Below are positions 11,278 to 22,829 of a stretch of DNA of 64,000 nucleotides, piece after piece. The notes under the pieces were generated by a model. It was not told where the DNA came from. It did no database searches and saw only the letters and a program-made list of their open reading frames with translations. How positions within the stretch are numbered: the first letter of the stretch is position 1; each line of letters opens with the position of its first letter. The translations under genes were made by a program, and so were the position numbers. Location: contig OY755240.1 in the NCBI GenBank assembly GCA_963576725.1, positions 60,636,633 to 60,700,632 of the forward strand, written 5' to 3'. This DNA is from Azorinus chamasolen (Eukaryota; Mollusca; Bivalvia; Cardiida; Solecurtidae).

Positions 11278-11461
11278 GTTAACACCATTCTCATATAAAC
11301 GCCTTTTTCATGCCTTTGAGTTTCGTTCTCAAGCTTTTGATTGGTCAGATTTGAGTTCTCAAGCTTTTGATTGGTCAGATTTGAGCCAGAGGCTCAAAAC
11401 TGACCGATCAAAAACTTGAGAACGAGCTCAGACTCAACTAAACGTTTTATAAGCATGGACC
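11278..11461. mobile_element. PM-H, asymmetric, beside a PM-C end
   Basis: 11278-11317 resembles a PM-C left end (TTAACACCATTCTCATATAA). From 11318 two copies of TTTGATTGGTCAGATTTGAG face one inverted copy, ending in ACTCAACTAAACGTTTTATA and CATGGACC. The left terminus seen in the second PM-H copy (36971) is absent. Confidence 0.7.
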
Positions 11462-12052
11462 CTGAAGGCTCCTATATCTGTTGGCGTATATATTTATTCA
11501 GATCTGGTCAAAACCAATACGTACCTTTTAATTCTTCACCTTATAAAGATAAAAGTTAATAATATCGATGAGGGGGTCACTTCATGCACAAATGTTCATT
11601 ACGGAAAATGTTAATATTTGTTTTCGCTTCAATAGATGAGTGTGCATGCCAAATATGAAGTTTATATCGTATTTGGGTTATTTACAGACACGGATATTCA
11701 CAATACACGCAGTTATTTCCCTACAATTGCTGTAACTTGGTGTCTGTGGTGTTTCTTTAGGCTCAGCAACCAATAAATGTGTATGCTTTTCAGCAAGGTA
11801 TTTTGTTATGTCTTCTCATACTCTTGCGTAAGACATGACGACCCATCTTGCCTTTTGTTTTGGATGGGTTTTAGTGTTGGCATGTTTTCGGTGTTGAGCA
11901 TGCAAGGAACAGCTCTATGTACATGGTATATGTGTATGATGTATGTATGGGCGCTCTTCGTTTGTTTGCAGTGGATAGATGTCTGTAAAAATTCCTTTAA
12001 GTTCTACATCCTTTGGCACTACCTGACCATTTTAGTGTCGCAGTGCCCTATA
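11462..12052. other. Unassigned stretch
   Basis: AT-rich, no family recognised. The 107-codon frame at 11777-12100 is hydrophobic and Cys/Trp/Met-rich, but it ends inside PM-D and I cannot assign it. Confidence 0.5.
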
Positions 12053-12267
12053 TTAACCCATTACATCATAGGCTATTTTAGACACAACCTCTTTGAATAA
12101 ATCTACCGAAAAGGAGCATTAACTAGAGAAAAGGATTTTTTTAGAATTTTGTAGTTTGAAACCATTGTGATGAATAGAGCATTTGCTCCTAAAGGAGCAA
12201 ATGCTCTATTTATCACAATGGTTTCACAAAATGACTTTACAGAGTCGTCAATATCAGGTAATGAACA
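12053..12267 (+). mobile_element. PM-D, right end decayed
   Basis: TTAACCCATTACATCATAGG start. The core is near perfect with apex CTCCTAAAGGAG. The right TTAA has decayed (GGTAATGAACAG). Confidence 0.85.
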
Positions 12268-12349
12268 GTCTATGAAGGTCGTATGCGAGCATGCATTTTC
12301 TTTGTGAATCGGGTGATGCTGTGCACTGTCGTGTGTTATTTTAAAAATT

Positions 12350-12595
12350 CGTTTCTATTCTATTTCAACACCTTTGCAAACAATTGTAACACTGCAAACA
12401 GCCTAGACTCATATCAGACCGTTCATGTGTGTGTGTGTGGGGGGGGGGCAGATCAGAGTCTGTTCTGTTTGCTACTGATATAATACAGATCTGATTCTTT
12501 TGTTTCTGTCATAGACCAATTTTTCTATGTTCATCATAGACATTCATCTAATTGGTATACAAGATGTCATTATATCTTACATGGATACTCAAGGG
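12350..12595 (-). mobile_element. PM-C with apex replaced by GT/G tract
   Basis: Outer arms CTGCAAACAGCCTAGACTCA and AGATCAGAGTCTGTTCTGTT are present, but the apex is GTGTGTGTGT followed by ten G. The subterminal GATGTCATTATATC segment of the family follows. Confidence 0.75.
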
Positions 12596-12671
12596 GACAA
12601 TAATTGTCTGTACGGGGACACCTTGTTTAGTAGTGTCGATGTAACATTCTGAATTTCTACCTTATGACAGG

Positions 12672-12945
12672 TAACTGAAGTGAACGCATCCATCACATAA
12701 TGAATATGTATGTAAGAGCTAATTACTGAATAAAACAGTGAATATTAATTAGCTATTTCTTTTAAAATGGTACATGCATGAAAAAATGTGTTTGACCATG
12801 GCGGAAACTATAGAATCGGTCTGTGTTAACGATTAGCAAACAGAGCATACCCTGTTCAGACGGCTCCTTCATGAGCCGTCTGATCTTGGTCTACCCTGTT
12901 TTCAGAGGCGTAAAAAGGTCCTTGTATCATGTATAGGGTTTATAG
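12672..12945 (+). mobile_element. PM-C, diverged
   Basis: Carries ATTAATTAGCTA, GGCGGAAACTATAGAATC and a near-complete core with apex CTCCTTCATGAG. The termini are eroded. A TTAA sits inside the arm at 12827. Confidence 0.75.
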
Positions 12946-12967
12946 TATACAAAAAAGCATGACTTTC

Positions 12968-13075
12968 ATAAACGTATTTCACCCTTACGAGTCACTAATA
13001 TCCTTTGCAAACATAGCAGTCCCAGATGAAAGACTCCAAAAGGAGCCCTCTGATCAGGGTCTGAACTGTTTGTCA
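12968..13075 (-). mobile_element. PM-C core fragment
   Basis: CTTTGCAAACATAGCAGTCC with the complementary arm and apex CTCCAAAAGGAG; the remainder of the element is lost. Confidence 0.65.
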
Positions 13076-13391
13076 TGTTACACTTTTCTTTAAAAAAAAA
13101 CACCTAAATATTCGCTAAAGCTTGACCTATCTTTGTTTTGGAACAATCCATTTGAAAATTCAGCGTTGTAAGCGTTTAGTAAAACATCTTAAGTACTGAC
13201 AGGGAGAAGGAGGTCATGATAGCGCTGATATAAGATATTAATGTAAGAAATAATGACATCACGATTAGCAATTATATGGATGTGTGTAATGGCATATGAA
13301 CACAGGAACTTTTGGTCATGGCAGATATGGAATATCTGGATCAGATATATAGCATTCCGTGCGCACACAAAGCTGACCCTAATCTGACATA

Positions 13392-13591
13392 CAGTAAAAC
13401 ATCTCTATAACGGCCACTAAATTACATCAGGTATTTCATGTTAAAGGGACGTGTTTAAAGCAAGGTGAAAGTAAAACAGAACGCTCCTATAGGAGCGTTC
13501 TGTTTTACTTTCACCTTGCTTTAAACAGTCACCTGCCCTAAATACCAACTAATTAACACAATTTAGTGGCCGTTATAGAGAGGTTCTACTG
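13392..13591. mobile_element. PM-A4, complete
   Basis: TA flanks, arms built on TTTAAAGCAAGGTGAAAGTA and AAACAGAACG, and apex CTCCTATAGGAG; the core palindrome is essentially perfect. Confidence 0.92.
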
Positions 13592-13732
13592 TATACTATT
13601 TTGTTTGCAAAACCATCAAAAGGCATCTCTATCAGATAAAATCATAGTCACCTTTCTAACAAAGTGGCATTGCCATAAAGTGAATAACAAAATCCCGAAA
13701 CGTCGAAATGGCTTAGCCTAGTAACCGATTGT

Positions 13733-13970
13733 TTAACCCTTTCACCGCCGATGTCGCATAAATGCACCACGACAAATAGTGCAGTCCCAAATCAGACGCC
13801 GCCTTTACAAGGCGACGTCTGATCAGGGACTTCACTTTTGGTCTCAAACTCAATTTCTATAGCTGTGCTTTATTCCTTTGCAATTTGCATCTTATTTCCT
13901 TATTTTACCAAATGATTTATCAAAATAGGATTGCAGACGACAATTAGATATTTGGCGCCGAAAGGGTTAA
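13733..13970 (+). mobile_element. PM-E, complete
   Basis: TTAACCCTTTCACCGCC start and GGCGCCGAAAGGGTTAA end. The core reads GTCCCAAATCAGACGCCG against GTCTGATCAGGGAC. Confidence 0.88.
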
Positions 13971-14130
13971 AACTTTACAAATACGCACTGTATTTGACGA
14001 CAGTCTAATGACCATCCCTTTCAACAACACAGCATTATGGATGAATGGATGACTTTGTTTAATAGGAATTGTGCCGCTGAAATATATCATCAACGCCAGT
14101 AAATTAAATGATGAGATGATGTAAAAGTAA

Positions 14131-14281
14131 TTTCTTGAAACCAGTGTGATAAATAGAGCATCCCATTGGTTTATCAAAACTATATAATTCTAACATCTCC
14201 TTTTTTCTAGTAAATGCTCCTTTTCAGTAGATTTGTTCAAATGAGTTTGGGTCTAAAACAGTCTAGGAGTGAACGTATTAA
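14131..14281 (-). mobile_element. PM-D, half palindrome
   Basis: One arm (GATAAATAGAGCATCCCATT) is joined to the opposite outer arm (GGTTTATCAAAAC); the apex is lost. The right flank runs to GTATTAA. Confidence 0.65.
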
Positions 14282-14633
14282 ATAAGGTCTTATGAAAAGT
14301 TTGATTCATACGATCTTTCATAACACGGCCGTGTCAGTACTGTTCCACAAACTGAGCTGGTACTGATAAAGTTATATATGTCTGTTACTCAGTTTTTATG
14401 TAAATCGTTCCGGTCAGTCGATCCGATTCGCTACATGGAAAGGTTGCAACAATCAATTGTTTCGTAAGCAATTAGTGTCAATGCAGTTGCAATATGGTAG
14501 AATTCGCGGTTGTCATGACTGAATGTGATATAGAAATGCGTTAATAGTTCTTGCAATAAAGCTGCAAACGAGAATTTGTAATCGGTAAGTGAGTTCCTTG
14601 GTTGTATTGTTAAATATGTAGTACAGTAAGACC

Positions 14634-14829
14634 CCTCTAATGCGACCACCTAAAAGAGGTATAATTCTGGGTTGTAGAGGCAGGTGGTAGCTTAATGCAG
14701 GACAAAGGTAATGCAGAAAGCTCCTAGAGGAGCTTTCAGCATTACCTTTTGTCCTGCATTAAGCAACCACCTGCTTATAAAGACAGCCATGTTTATTCAT
14801 TAAGTGGTCGCATTAGCGAGGTTTTACTG
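14634..14829. mobile_element. PM-A2, complete
   Basis: TA-flanked; CAGTAAGACCCCTCTAATGC start; apex CTCCTAGAGGAG. Confidence 0.9.
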
Positions 14830-14831
14830 TA

Positions 14832-15373
14832 CATTCTTACAGTAGAATACATACAGTCAATATGTAAAATATGTTCTGATATATTATTGTGAATATAAAG
14901 AAACACGAGTATGCAGCTTACTTTGTAATACTATATTAAACGTTCTGCTTAACAGGACGGAGTTCATTTCCGATCCTACCGAATTTTATTTTGGAAGTAT
15001 GCTATATAGGCCAATATGTGGGGAAAATGTTTGACATACGCAAGCAAATATTTATATGCTAACCTTTAACACAATAAGCAAACACTCTATCTTCGTCAAT
15101 TCCTGTGTTGCCTCATCTCTCATACAAGACAGGCCAGGTTAGTTTATACCTTCTGATAAACAATAGGAATATTCGCCAATGTTGCAACCACTTTCATTTT
15201 AATTGTCGATCACCTTGTAGAATAACCTAAATAAAGAGTTTTATTTCTAGTATATTCTAGTATTGCTATTACTTCCTTTGCCTCATGAATACTTTGTAAG
15301 ACATATTGACCCTGTGAATAGCAGTTGGCTGTATAGATGTACCACGACCTCTGAGTAATGACCTCTTGAAATA
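14832..15373. other. Unassigned stretch
   Basis: AT-rich with no recognised repeat or coding pattern. Confidence 0.5.
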
Positions 15374-15577
15374 CAGTAAAACCGCTCTAACGCGACCACG
15401 AAAACAGGTATAATTCCTAGTGGTAGGTGCAGGTGGTAGTTTAATGTAGGACAAAAGTAATGCAGAAAGCTCCTGTAGGAGCTTTCTGCATTACTTTCGT
15501 CCTGCATTAAGCAATCACCTGCTTATAAAGACAGCCATGTTTATTCATTAAGTGGTCGCATTAGAGGGGTTCTATTG
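15374..15577. mobile_element. PM-A2, complete
   Basis: TA-flanked; apex CTCCTGTAGGAG; both arms intact. Confidence 0.9.
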
Positions 15578-15649
15578 TACCGTCACTCCTCATATGTTTT
15601 TGCATGAACTGTAGAATCACATCTATATTATTCCATAAGCAAATAAATC

Positions 15650-15705
15650 AGGCACTGACTCAGACGGCTCTTGCAGGGTCTGCTCTGTTTTAAAATGCAT
15701 TAAAA
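15650..15705. mobile_element. PM-C fragment
   Basis: GACTCAGACGGCTCTTGCAG joined directly to GGTCTGCTCTGTTTT; one arm is mostly deleted. Confidence 0.5.
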
Positions 15706-16190
15706 TGCCTCCCAGTGAAGTAAAGAGTCCATTGTGTGTCCATCATGGACATTAAAACATTAATATACATGTGTACTTTAATGGATATTGCCGTTTTGTT
15801 TTATGCATTCATTGACTGCTCGTGAAATTGTCTTTTCGTCAGATCGTGTCATAACCGTAACATAATGTCTGTCTATGGGTTTGGTGTAGTTAGTTTGATT
15901 AAAATGTTATACCGCTTACAACAATAGTTCACAAAGTGTAATGTACATCATTTATCAGAACATAAAACGGGTGTGGAGTTATGAAATGCACACATCGATC
16001 TTGGAGAGTGTTTCAAGATGTGTAAATGGGTGTAATATTGGACCATTTGGCGAACATAGAAATGATTTGTAACAATAAAAGGAACTGATGATAAGCAAGG
16101 AACTATATCATATGAAACGATACCCTGATAAATGATCAAGGCTTGTTCGTGATATATTCGCTGTTTTGATTACGTAGTCGACAACATATG
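15706..16190. other. Unassigned stretch
   Basis: Weak PM-C-like trace near 15740-15790 (TCCATCATGGACATTAAA); otherwise nothing recognised. Confidence 0.45.
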
Positions 16191-16306
16191 CAGTAGAACC
16201 CCTATAGTGCGACCACTTAATGAGTAAAGTAAACATTTGTGTTTTTATTAGCAGGTAGCAACTTAATGCATGCAGGACGAAAGTAATATAGAAAACTCCT
16301 GTTGGG
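16191..16306. mobile_element. PM-A2 left half
   Basis: CAGTAGAACCCCTATAGTGC to the apex (CTCCTGTTGGG), then ordinary sequence. The break is exactly at the hairpin apex. Confidence 0.75.
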
Positions 16307-16427
16307 TATCATCAATATGATTGACCAAGAGTAGAACAAGTTATTCGTAGATTTACGGAGAGATCAGAATGCCGTTATGGCACTAGCGTTAGACCACTAA
16401 AAATCTTCTTTTTCAGTACTTACATCA

Positions 16428-16677
16428 TTAACCCTTCTCTTGCTAAATTTAACAATACATGTCTCCTTCTTTACCCATGCCCTGTTGTATAATTACATAT
16501 ATCTTCACTGTGTACAAGTATTTCGCTGTGCAATCATTGCTGTGAAGTGCACTGGTTGCACAATCAACTTGTAAATAGTGCAGACCCTGATGAGACAGCT
16601 CCTGCAGGAGCTGTCTCATCTGGGTCTTCACTATTTACAGGTAGGTATATTGACGCGAATAGCAAGCGAAGGGTTAA
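16428..16677 (-). mobile_element. PM-G, complete 250-bp copy
   Basis: TTAA on both sides; GCGAAGGGTTAA at the right. Core GCAGACCCTGATGAGACAGC and partner, apex CTCCTGCAGGAG. Same length as the copies at 22003 and 29514 and nearly the same sequence, which points to recent mobility. Confidence 0.92.
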
Positions 16678-16684
16678 CTGTGTG

Positions 16685-16896
16685 TTAACGCTTATAACTC
16701 TATTCGTGACTTGACGTGACTCGCATTTCCAAACAGGTTGGATCCAGATGGGATGCCGAGTAACTCGGTTTGTAATCAGGATCAACGTTGTTTGACACTC
16801 GGTCAATACTTTCTCCAAAGCTTCATCGAATCGGAAGTAGTCAAAATTGTTTCAAATCCAACATTCAATATTTGTTCACAGTGTGGTAAGGGTTAA
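16685..16896. mobile_element. PM-F
   Basis: TTAA at both ends; core AACAGGTTGGATCCAGATGG, apex region CCGAGTAACTCGG, far end AGTGTGGTAAGGGTTAA. Confidence 0.85.
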
Positions 16897-17093
16897 CTCG
16901 TTCCCTTTTCAATGTTTATTTCAAATTTCAATACCTACTGAATATCCATGAACATTGTAGCCATTTTAAAAAGTAAAGAAACAATAAAGAAACAAAGTTA
17001 TCAGTTTCCATTAGTAAACAGAACAGACCCTGAGGAGCCGTCTGTCTGATCTGGGTCTACTCTGTTTGTAAATGCGTGAAAAGGCGCGTTTAA
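16893..17093 (+). mobile_element. PM-C (C2), shares its TTAA with the preceding PM-F
   Basis: TTAACTCGTTCCC start, CAATACCTACTGAATATCCA subterminal segment, core with a shortened arm (GACCCTGAGGAGCCGTCTGT). Confidence 0.85.
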
Positions 17094-17106
17094 CTGAAGG
17101 AAATGT

Positions 17107-17352
17107 TTAACCCTTTCCCTCATATAAACTTTTTTCACGCATTTGCAAACAGAGTAGACCCCGATCTGATGGCTCCTAGAGGAGTCGTCTGATCAGGGTC
17201 TGCTCTGTTTGCTTATTGAATTTGAAAGCTCTATTTTTTTAGTTTCTAAAATGGCTTCAATGTTCTACCTTCCATATTTCATTATAACTGTTATGTCCAT
17301 GATTATTAAAAAGGTATCAAAAATTGGAATAAACATAGAAAGGGAAAGGAAT
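17107..17352 (-). mobile_element. PM-C (C2)
   Basis: TTAACCCTTTCCCTCATATA start; apex CTCCTAGAGGAG; right end AGAAAGGGAAAGGAATAA, with TTAA degraded. The 93-codon frame here is read entirely from the MITE. Confidence 0.85.
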
Positions 17353-17770
17353 AATACCAAACATGTACCTGTAGTAGGGTGGAATATGACAAACAACGCC
17401 ATTATGTTCTTTTCAATTAACCTCAATGATGTTAGAGTGACATGGTTTGTAGTTACTCATAATTTGATTAACATTAAGATGTTTTCATAGTAAAACAATG
17501 GAAAACACATGCGTATTTATCTGCGGATAGTCATAAATGTAAGCAAGATTTGAACTACTTAGTGCAGATATTACAGTCGTAAAGATAATACTATATGAAG
17601 CCAACGTGGTTTAAGACCATATTGAGCGGTTTGACATTTGCGTGCATATGTAGATCAAATATACCGGTAATCAAGCACTCGGTCGATCAAGTATGTGAAA
17701 AGCATATCCCAGTTGGTTTTCAGAAATAAACGAAGTTACAAAAGATAATTCAATGTCGAACAGGCATTTA

Positions 17771-17976
17771 CAGTAAAACCCCTTCTAAACCGGAATTGTA
17801 ATTGAGAAGAATTTAGATACTTGAAGGCAGGTGGCTGCTTCCTGTAGGGTGAAAGTTGTGCAGAAAGCTCCTATAGGAGCTTTCTGCACGACTTTCACCC
17901 TGCATGAAGCTGCCATCTGTCTCCAAGACCGATATTTATACTAAATTGAACGACTGGTTTTGAGGGAGTTTTACTG
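17771..17976. mobile_element. PM-A1, complete
   Basis: TA flanks; apex CTCCTATAGGAG; core AAAGTTGTGCAGAAAG and complement. Confidence 0.9.
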
Positions 17977-18284
17977 TATTCAACCGATAAGCACATACAT
18001 ATTGTTTCATGCTTAGCAAATAAGAATACCACACGTGTTGCATCCGCTACATATTCATTGAAAACACAATTCAACTATGTACTGTCGAGTCTAAAATATG
18101 CAAGTTTATATAAAATATAAACTTTGACCATAAAATTAGACCTGTATAGAAATCATTAAATACTTTCCTGAATGATAAATCGTGATGAAGAGGGGTTTTG
18201 CTAAGGTATGGCAATGTCATAGCTTAATATTCGGATGCGTTTCCTAATGTTGCCCTCACAAAACAAAATAATTTATTGCACCCC

Positions 18285-18607
18285 TTGAAAAAACTACGCT
18301 TTTCCACGCATTTGTAAACAGAGTAGACCTAGATAGCTGTCGTCTGTTCAGGATTTGCCCAGTTTATCAAATTATAATAGATCTGACTCTACAGTTTCTA
18401 GTCAACGTTTCTACCAGTACCAAATATTCATGTGTACATTTCGAGGGTTTGGTGCAAAACTATTCTAACTCCTTCACAAAGTGAAGGAGTTAGAATAGTT
18501 TTGCACCAAGCCCTCGATTTGCCATTATTAAAACTCATTTAATAAACATTCATAATGTCATTATTTCGAACATCGAACATGAATATTCAACAAGGGAAAT
18601 GGTTAAG
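18285..18607 (-). mobile_element. PM-C interrupted by a 77-bp hairpin
   Basis: GCATTTGTAAACAGAGTAGA core remnant on the left, and CATTCATAATGTCATTATTT with AGGGAAATGGTTAA on the right. The hairpin at 18441-18517 sits between. Confidence 0.75.
18441..18517. mobile_element. Perfect 37-bp-arm hairpin inserted in PM-C
   Basis: Arms 18441-18477 and 18481-18517 around loop AAA; one mismatch (GGGTTTGG against CCAAGCCC). Sequence TCGAGGGTTTGGTGCAAAAC is unlike all other families here, so it is a distinct small foldback element. Confidence 0.8.
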
Positions 18608-19011
18608 GACCTTTATCTGCAGTAGATTAACGTTGGTTCGCGCAGCATTGAAACAAACTGTTATTAGGACTTAAGCTGACAATGCTCCGAACTGCTAATT
18701 GACACTTTGGCAAGTTAAGCCTAGTTAATAAGTGTCTGTTGTTAACAGTAGTTGGTGTAAAAAGTATGCAAGCCAAAAAACATAAATAGGCCGTAAAGAT
18801 CATTATACGTAAAGTTTCTAACAAGAGCGGATAACGATGACAGACGTGCACAATTATGCATGTTCCTTAATTTCTTCCTGGCAGCTGCTTAGATAATTCC
18901 ATTGTTGTTTTTTATGACTTTTCATGTAGTTAAGACCTCACATGAGCTTGTATAACGATTCTCTTATGTAAACTACACTTGTTTTTTACGAAATACCCAT
19001 TTTACCTATTT
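18608..19011. other. Unassigned stretch
   Basis: No repeat or gene recognised. The 74-codon minus-strand frame at 18627-18851 has no supporting context. Confidence 0.45.
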
Positions 19012-19085
19012 TAACCCTTTACTTCATGAGCACTTAGTAAGAAATATTGACGTCGTGAATATCAGTTAGTTAAATTTTTGAATTT
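19012..19085 (+). mobile_element. PM-C left-end fragment
   Basis: TTAACCCTTTACTTCATGAG then AAGAAATATTGACGTCGTGA; the rest is lost. Confidence 0.65.
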
Positions 19086-19135
19086 GTATAAAGGTATAAT
19101 GAACAAGGGAATATTTAACATGACAGAAGCATCAA

Positions 19136-19262
19136 AATTTCACGATTTCATAATTTCACGATTTCACAATTTTATGGTTTCATCGGGAAGTTGTGAACTT
19201 GTAAAATTGTGAAATTGAGAAATCGTGAAAATTTGAAGTGAAATTGTGAATCTTGAAATCAT
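19136..19262. repeat. Inverted cluster of TTTCACGATTTCA repeats
   Basis: About 60 bp of TTTCACGATTTCAYAATTT units is followed, after CATCGGGAAGTT, by the inverse GTGAAATTGAGAAATCGTGA units. It can fold into a long imperfect hairpin. Confidence 0.75.
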
Positions 19263-19537
19263 GTAATTTTAGTATATTCGTCTGAGTCAAATCTTCAAAC
19301 GACTTTGCCTGGATTAGTATTGTCTTAAAGAGGATTTCTGTAAATGTGTTTTTACTCTTTTATTTGATTCTGCACCTGTTTTTGAGACACCAGTATCTTT
19401 GTAGTTTTCAATTTTTCTCCTTAGATGCAATTGAATAATGTTGTCTATAATATGCATTTTCTGTACACGTTCAAGTTATTTGAAGACATATTGAATCAGT
19501 TTCATCGTAGTTTCAGCTTCCATAACATGTAATAGTG

Positions 19538-19735
19538 TTTAACCAAATACTTCATAAATATTCATGTAAGAAATAATTACATCATGAATATGAATTAGCT
19601 ATTTTATAATAGCATACGAATACAAGAATAGTTCGCCTTGGCGAAAACTGTACAGTCACATCCATATATATACATGTATATACATTCTATTACAGGAGCC
19701 GATCTGAATCTACTCTGCAAGGGCGTCAAAAGACG
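19538..19735 (+). mobile_element. PM-C, core eroded
   Basis: Family left half is clear (CATAAATATTCATGTAAGAA, ATTACATCATGAATATG, GGCGAAAACTGTA). The core is reduced to AGGAGCCGATCTGAATCTAC. Confidence 0.7.
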
Positions 19736-19815
19736 TCTCTTACAGCCTCAATCGTGTGCATCCCACAAAGGTCGCCAAGTAGATCAACTAAAACCTCAGC
19801 GTGCATTGCAGCAAT

Positions 19816-19945
19816 ACCCTTATAACTCTTTCACTGAATACGTCACTGCAAATAGTGCAGTCCATGGTCAGACGATGCCTTTCCAAAGCGGCGTCTGACC
19901 TGGGACTACACTATTTGCTCCGACATTTACGCCCGTTTTCAGAAG
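19816..19945. mobile_element. PM-E, truncated
   Basis: Core AAATAGTGCAGTCCATGGTC with partner arm and apex GCCTTTCCAAAGCGG; flanks shortened. Confidence 0.7.
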
Positions 19946-20062
19946 TTTCCAAAGCATAAAATGCATTAGCATGTATCCGTTTTTTTATATTTGTATACTA
20001 TTAAATGTAAAAGCAGTTCCAAACTCTAATTTTAAATTTGGCTTTGAAAGAGTCAAACTGGA

Positions 20063-20255
20063 TGTTCAATATGGTATAAATATCGGTCTTCGAGCCAAAT
20101 GACAGTTTAATGCAGGGTGCAAAAGTTCTAAAGGTATGATATTTAGGAACTTTTTAGGAGTTTTTGCATATCTTTCACCCTACATTTAGCAGTCATCTAA
20201 TTAAAATATTTAAATTCTTCTCCTACTATAATTCCGATTTAGAGAGGTTTTACTG
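20063..20255. mobile_element. PM-A1, diverged
   Basis: Right terminus GATTTAGAGAGGTTTTACTG. The left terminus is lost. Core contains an insertion (AAGTTCTAAAGGTATGATAT). Confidence 0.7.
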
Positions 20256-20809
20256 TATTTGCTAGAATGATGTTTGTTTGAATGTTTCAATAAAGTTTCT
20301 TCATTGTAATTAGAATGAACGTCATGTTCATTTCATATGAAGTAAGACCTATCGTTTATACATGTACATGCAGCAGTGACATGTTGAAATGTAGTATAAA
20401 ATACATACTTTAAGACACAAATTCAAGTATTTCTTATCATGCCATCACTTCTCGTGGTACATGGTATTTTATTCCACTGAATAGAGATGGGGTCAGTGAT
20501 TATTTCTGTTACAGCTACTGATGTAGTTAGGTATGGCATATCTATATCCACATTGGCACTAGCTGCTTGTTTTCTTTGTCATAGTGCAGATTTAACATGT
20601 AATGACGACATTGTCGGGGGAAATAATGATTTATTAATACATTAATATTTTCTACTAATATTGGAACATTTTGATTAAACAAAGCATATGTTTATAATGC
20701 AAACACATGTTTAACTAACAATTGGAGCACATACTTTTTTATTGGCAAATAGTTGGTTGTGAAAGTTTAGGATACACAAGAACTTTAGCGATCAACAAAA
20801 ATATATCTA
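20256..20809. other. Unassigned stretch
   Basis: AT-rich; nothing recognised. Confidence 0.5.
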
Positions 20810-21201
20810 ATAATGGTTCCATAAGACACGTGGTAGCTTAATTCAGGTCAAAAGTAATACAGAAAGCTCTCGATGGAGCTTTCTGTAGTACGTTTGAATT
20901 GTATTAAGCAACCACCTACATTTTAAGATTTCTAGTTCCAATTAATATCATGAAGCTTAACCCATTCCCTCATATTGATGCCTTTTGACGCCTCAGCAAA
21001 AGTCACCTGTTTAAACCATTGTTATAAATAGAGCATTTGCTCCTATAGGAGCAAGTGCTCTATTTATCACAATGGTTTCAAACAACATTATTACAAATTC
21101 CCTTTCTCTAGTTAATGCTCCTTTTCCTTTTCGGTAGATTTATTGAAAGTGTTGGATCTAAAAATAGCCTATGAGGTAATGGGTTAAGACGGGTCCTACT
21201 G
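20810..21201. mobile_element. PM-A3 split by PM-D
   Basis: Core at 20826-20925 (apex CTCTCGATGGAG). The right terminus resumes after the PM-D as GACGGGTCCTACTGTA. The insertion used the TTAA of the right terminus. Confidence 0.75.
20957..21187 (-). mobile_element. PM-D inside PM-A3
   Basis: TTAA on both sides; apex CTCCTATAGGAG with perfect arms. Confidence 0.92.
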
Positions 21202-21483
21202 TAAGGCGTCCTGAATAACACGTGATTGGGTGGTGGTGAGGAAAACGATTGCAGGAATATGAGTTAGGCTAATCATATGTAATACGATGCAGCGATTTGG
21301 ATCAAAACCACCATCCCACACCCTTCATTAGTTCTGACAAAGGGAATGATTTGTTCTTCCTAATCAAAATAATGACAATTATGATATAGTTTGCACATGA
21401 ACGTTCATTTTAGTGTTCTGATTAACCTAAAGATATAAGGTGCATGAAGAATCTCCTAACATTGCCAAAAATCTCCAGTATAA

Positions 21484-21687
21484 CAGTAAAATCCCTCTAA
21501 ACCGGAAATCTAGTAGTGAAGCATTTTGATATTTTTAGACAGGTGGTAACTTAATGCAGGATGAACGTCATGCGGAGAGCTCCTTGATGAGCTTTCTGCA
21601 TGACTTTCATCCTGCATTAAACTACCACCTGTCTCCAAGACCGACTTTTATACTTAATTTAATATCCGATTTAGTCTTTTTTTTCTG
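21484..21687. mobile_element. PM-A1
   Basis: CAGTAAAATCCCTCTAAACC start; apex CTCCTTGATGAG; right end TTTTTTTTCTGTA is degraded. Confidence 0.85.
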
Positions 21688-21822
21688 TATATCAGTTCAA
21701 TGTCATTAAATGGTTTCTTTCACGTAGCTTTATTACAGTGTCCCATCCGTTAGAAACCTGATACGAATTTCATATGAATCAAAACGTTTTGCAGAGTACA
21801 TTAACTAGATATGCATAATTGT

Positions 21823-21985
21823 TGTATACATGTTGTATATCTTTTCTAATCAATTATATACATGTTGTATATCAGTTCTAATAAATTATGTACATGCTGT
21901 ATATCTGTTCTAATAAAGTATGTACATGTTCTATATTTTTTTCTAATAAATTATGTACATGTTGTATATCTGTTCTAATCATATA
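21823..21985. repeat. 32-33-bp tandem repeat, 5 copies
   Basis: Unit TATGTACATGTTGTATATCT plus GTTCTAATAAAT. Phase points at 21828, 21860, 21892, 21924 and 21957. Confidence 0.85.
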
Positions 21986-22002
21986 CTGTTTAAACAACTC
22001 GC

Positions 22003-22252
22003 TTAACCCTTCGCTTGCTATTCACATCAATATACATACCTGTAAATAGTGAAGACCCAGATGAGACAGCTCCTGCAGGAGCTGTCTCATCAGGGTCTGC
22101 ACTATTTACAAGTTGATTGTGCAACCAATGCACTCCACAGCAGTGATTGCACAGCGAAATACTTGTACACAGTGAATATATGTATAATTATACAACAGGG
22201 CATGGGTAAAGAAAGAGAAATGTATTTTAAAATTCAGCAAGAGAAGGGTTAA
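22003..22252 (+). mobile_element. PM-G, complete 250-bp copy
   Basis: TTAACCCTTCGCTTGCTATT start; apex CTCCTGCAGGAG; right end GAGAAGGGTTAA. The 67-codon frame across its core recurs at 16.5 and 29.6 kb and is a MITE shadow. Confidence 0.92.
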
Positions 22253-22563
22253 GCCTTTCAACGCTGAAGTTTCAAACTGGAACAGCCCATCAGTGTTTAA
22301 CTATAAAAGTCCATCAGTATGGAACGTACTAGATCATTTAAACTGATAATCAGTGTAGATACTGATCGAGCACTCCTCTAGAAACACTCTGGTCTGGGTT
22401 TACACTGTTTGTACATGCCGTGCATGTGTGCCCCGCATTCAAAGGTTTAAATATTGCTTAAACAGTGTAGACCCATATCAGAGAGCTCCTAGAGGAACCC
22501 TCTGATCTTGGTATTCACTGTTTGTAAAGGCCCATGCATGTGTATCTCGCATTCAAAGGATTA
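22249..22563. mobile_element. PM-C-like variant with duplicated right half, sharing TTAA with PM-G
   Basis: Starts TTAAGCCTTTCAACGC. Two successive segments (about 22349-22448 and 22455-22563) each carry an AAACAGTGTAGACCC-type arm and end in ATGTGTGCCCCGCATTCAAA or its variant before AAAGGATTAA. Confidence 0.7.
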
Positions 22564-22829
22564 AATGCAAGAGTGGTTTGTCTTAACCAGACACACATAC
22601 CTTGTACACACTAGTTACTGTTACTAACAAGCACTTGCTGCCTATTTTCACTCTTGCCAAAATGCCAATTACAGCACACAGGAGATTGTGAGTTAAGGTC
22701 CAAAGAAACGTCTTGTTTCATTACATAAGAACACTGAGCAAGTACGTATTATTTCTATTTGTCATTTGTTTTGGTGTATGGCACAGTGTATATTTGATTA
22801 CAGACGCCGGGTTACAGGATGTACATGTA

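Noticed and set aside
17209..17490. 93-codon ORF
   Set aside because: Lies mostly within a PM-C (C2) copy.
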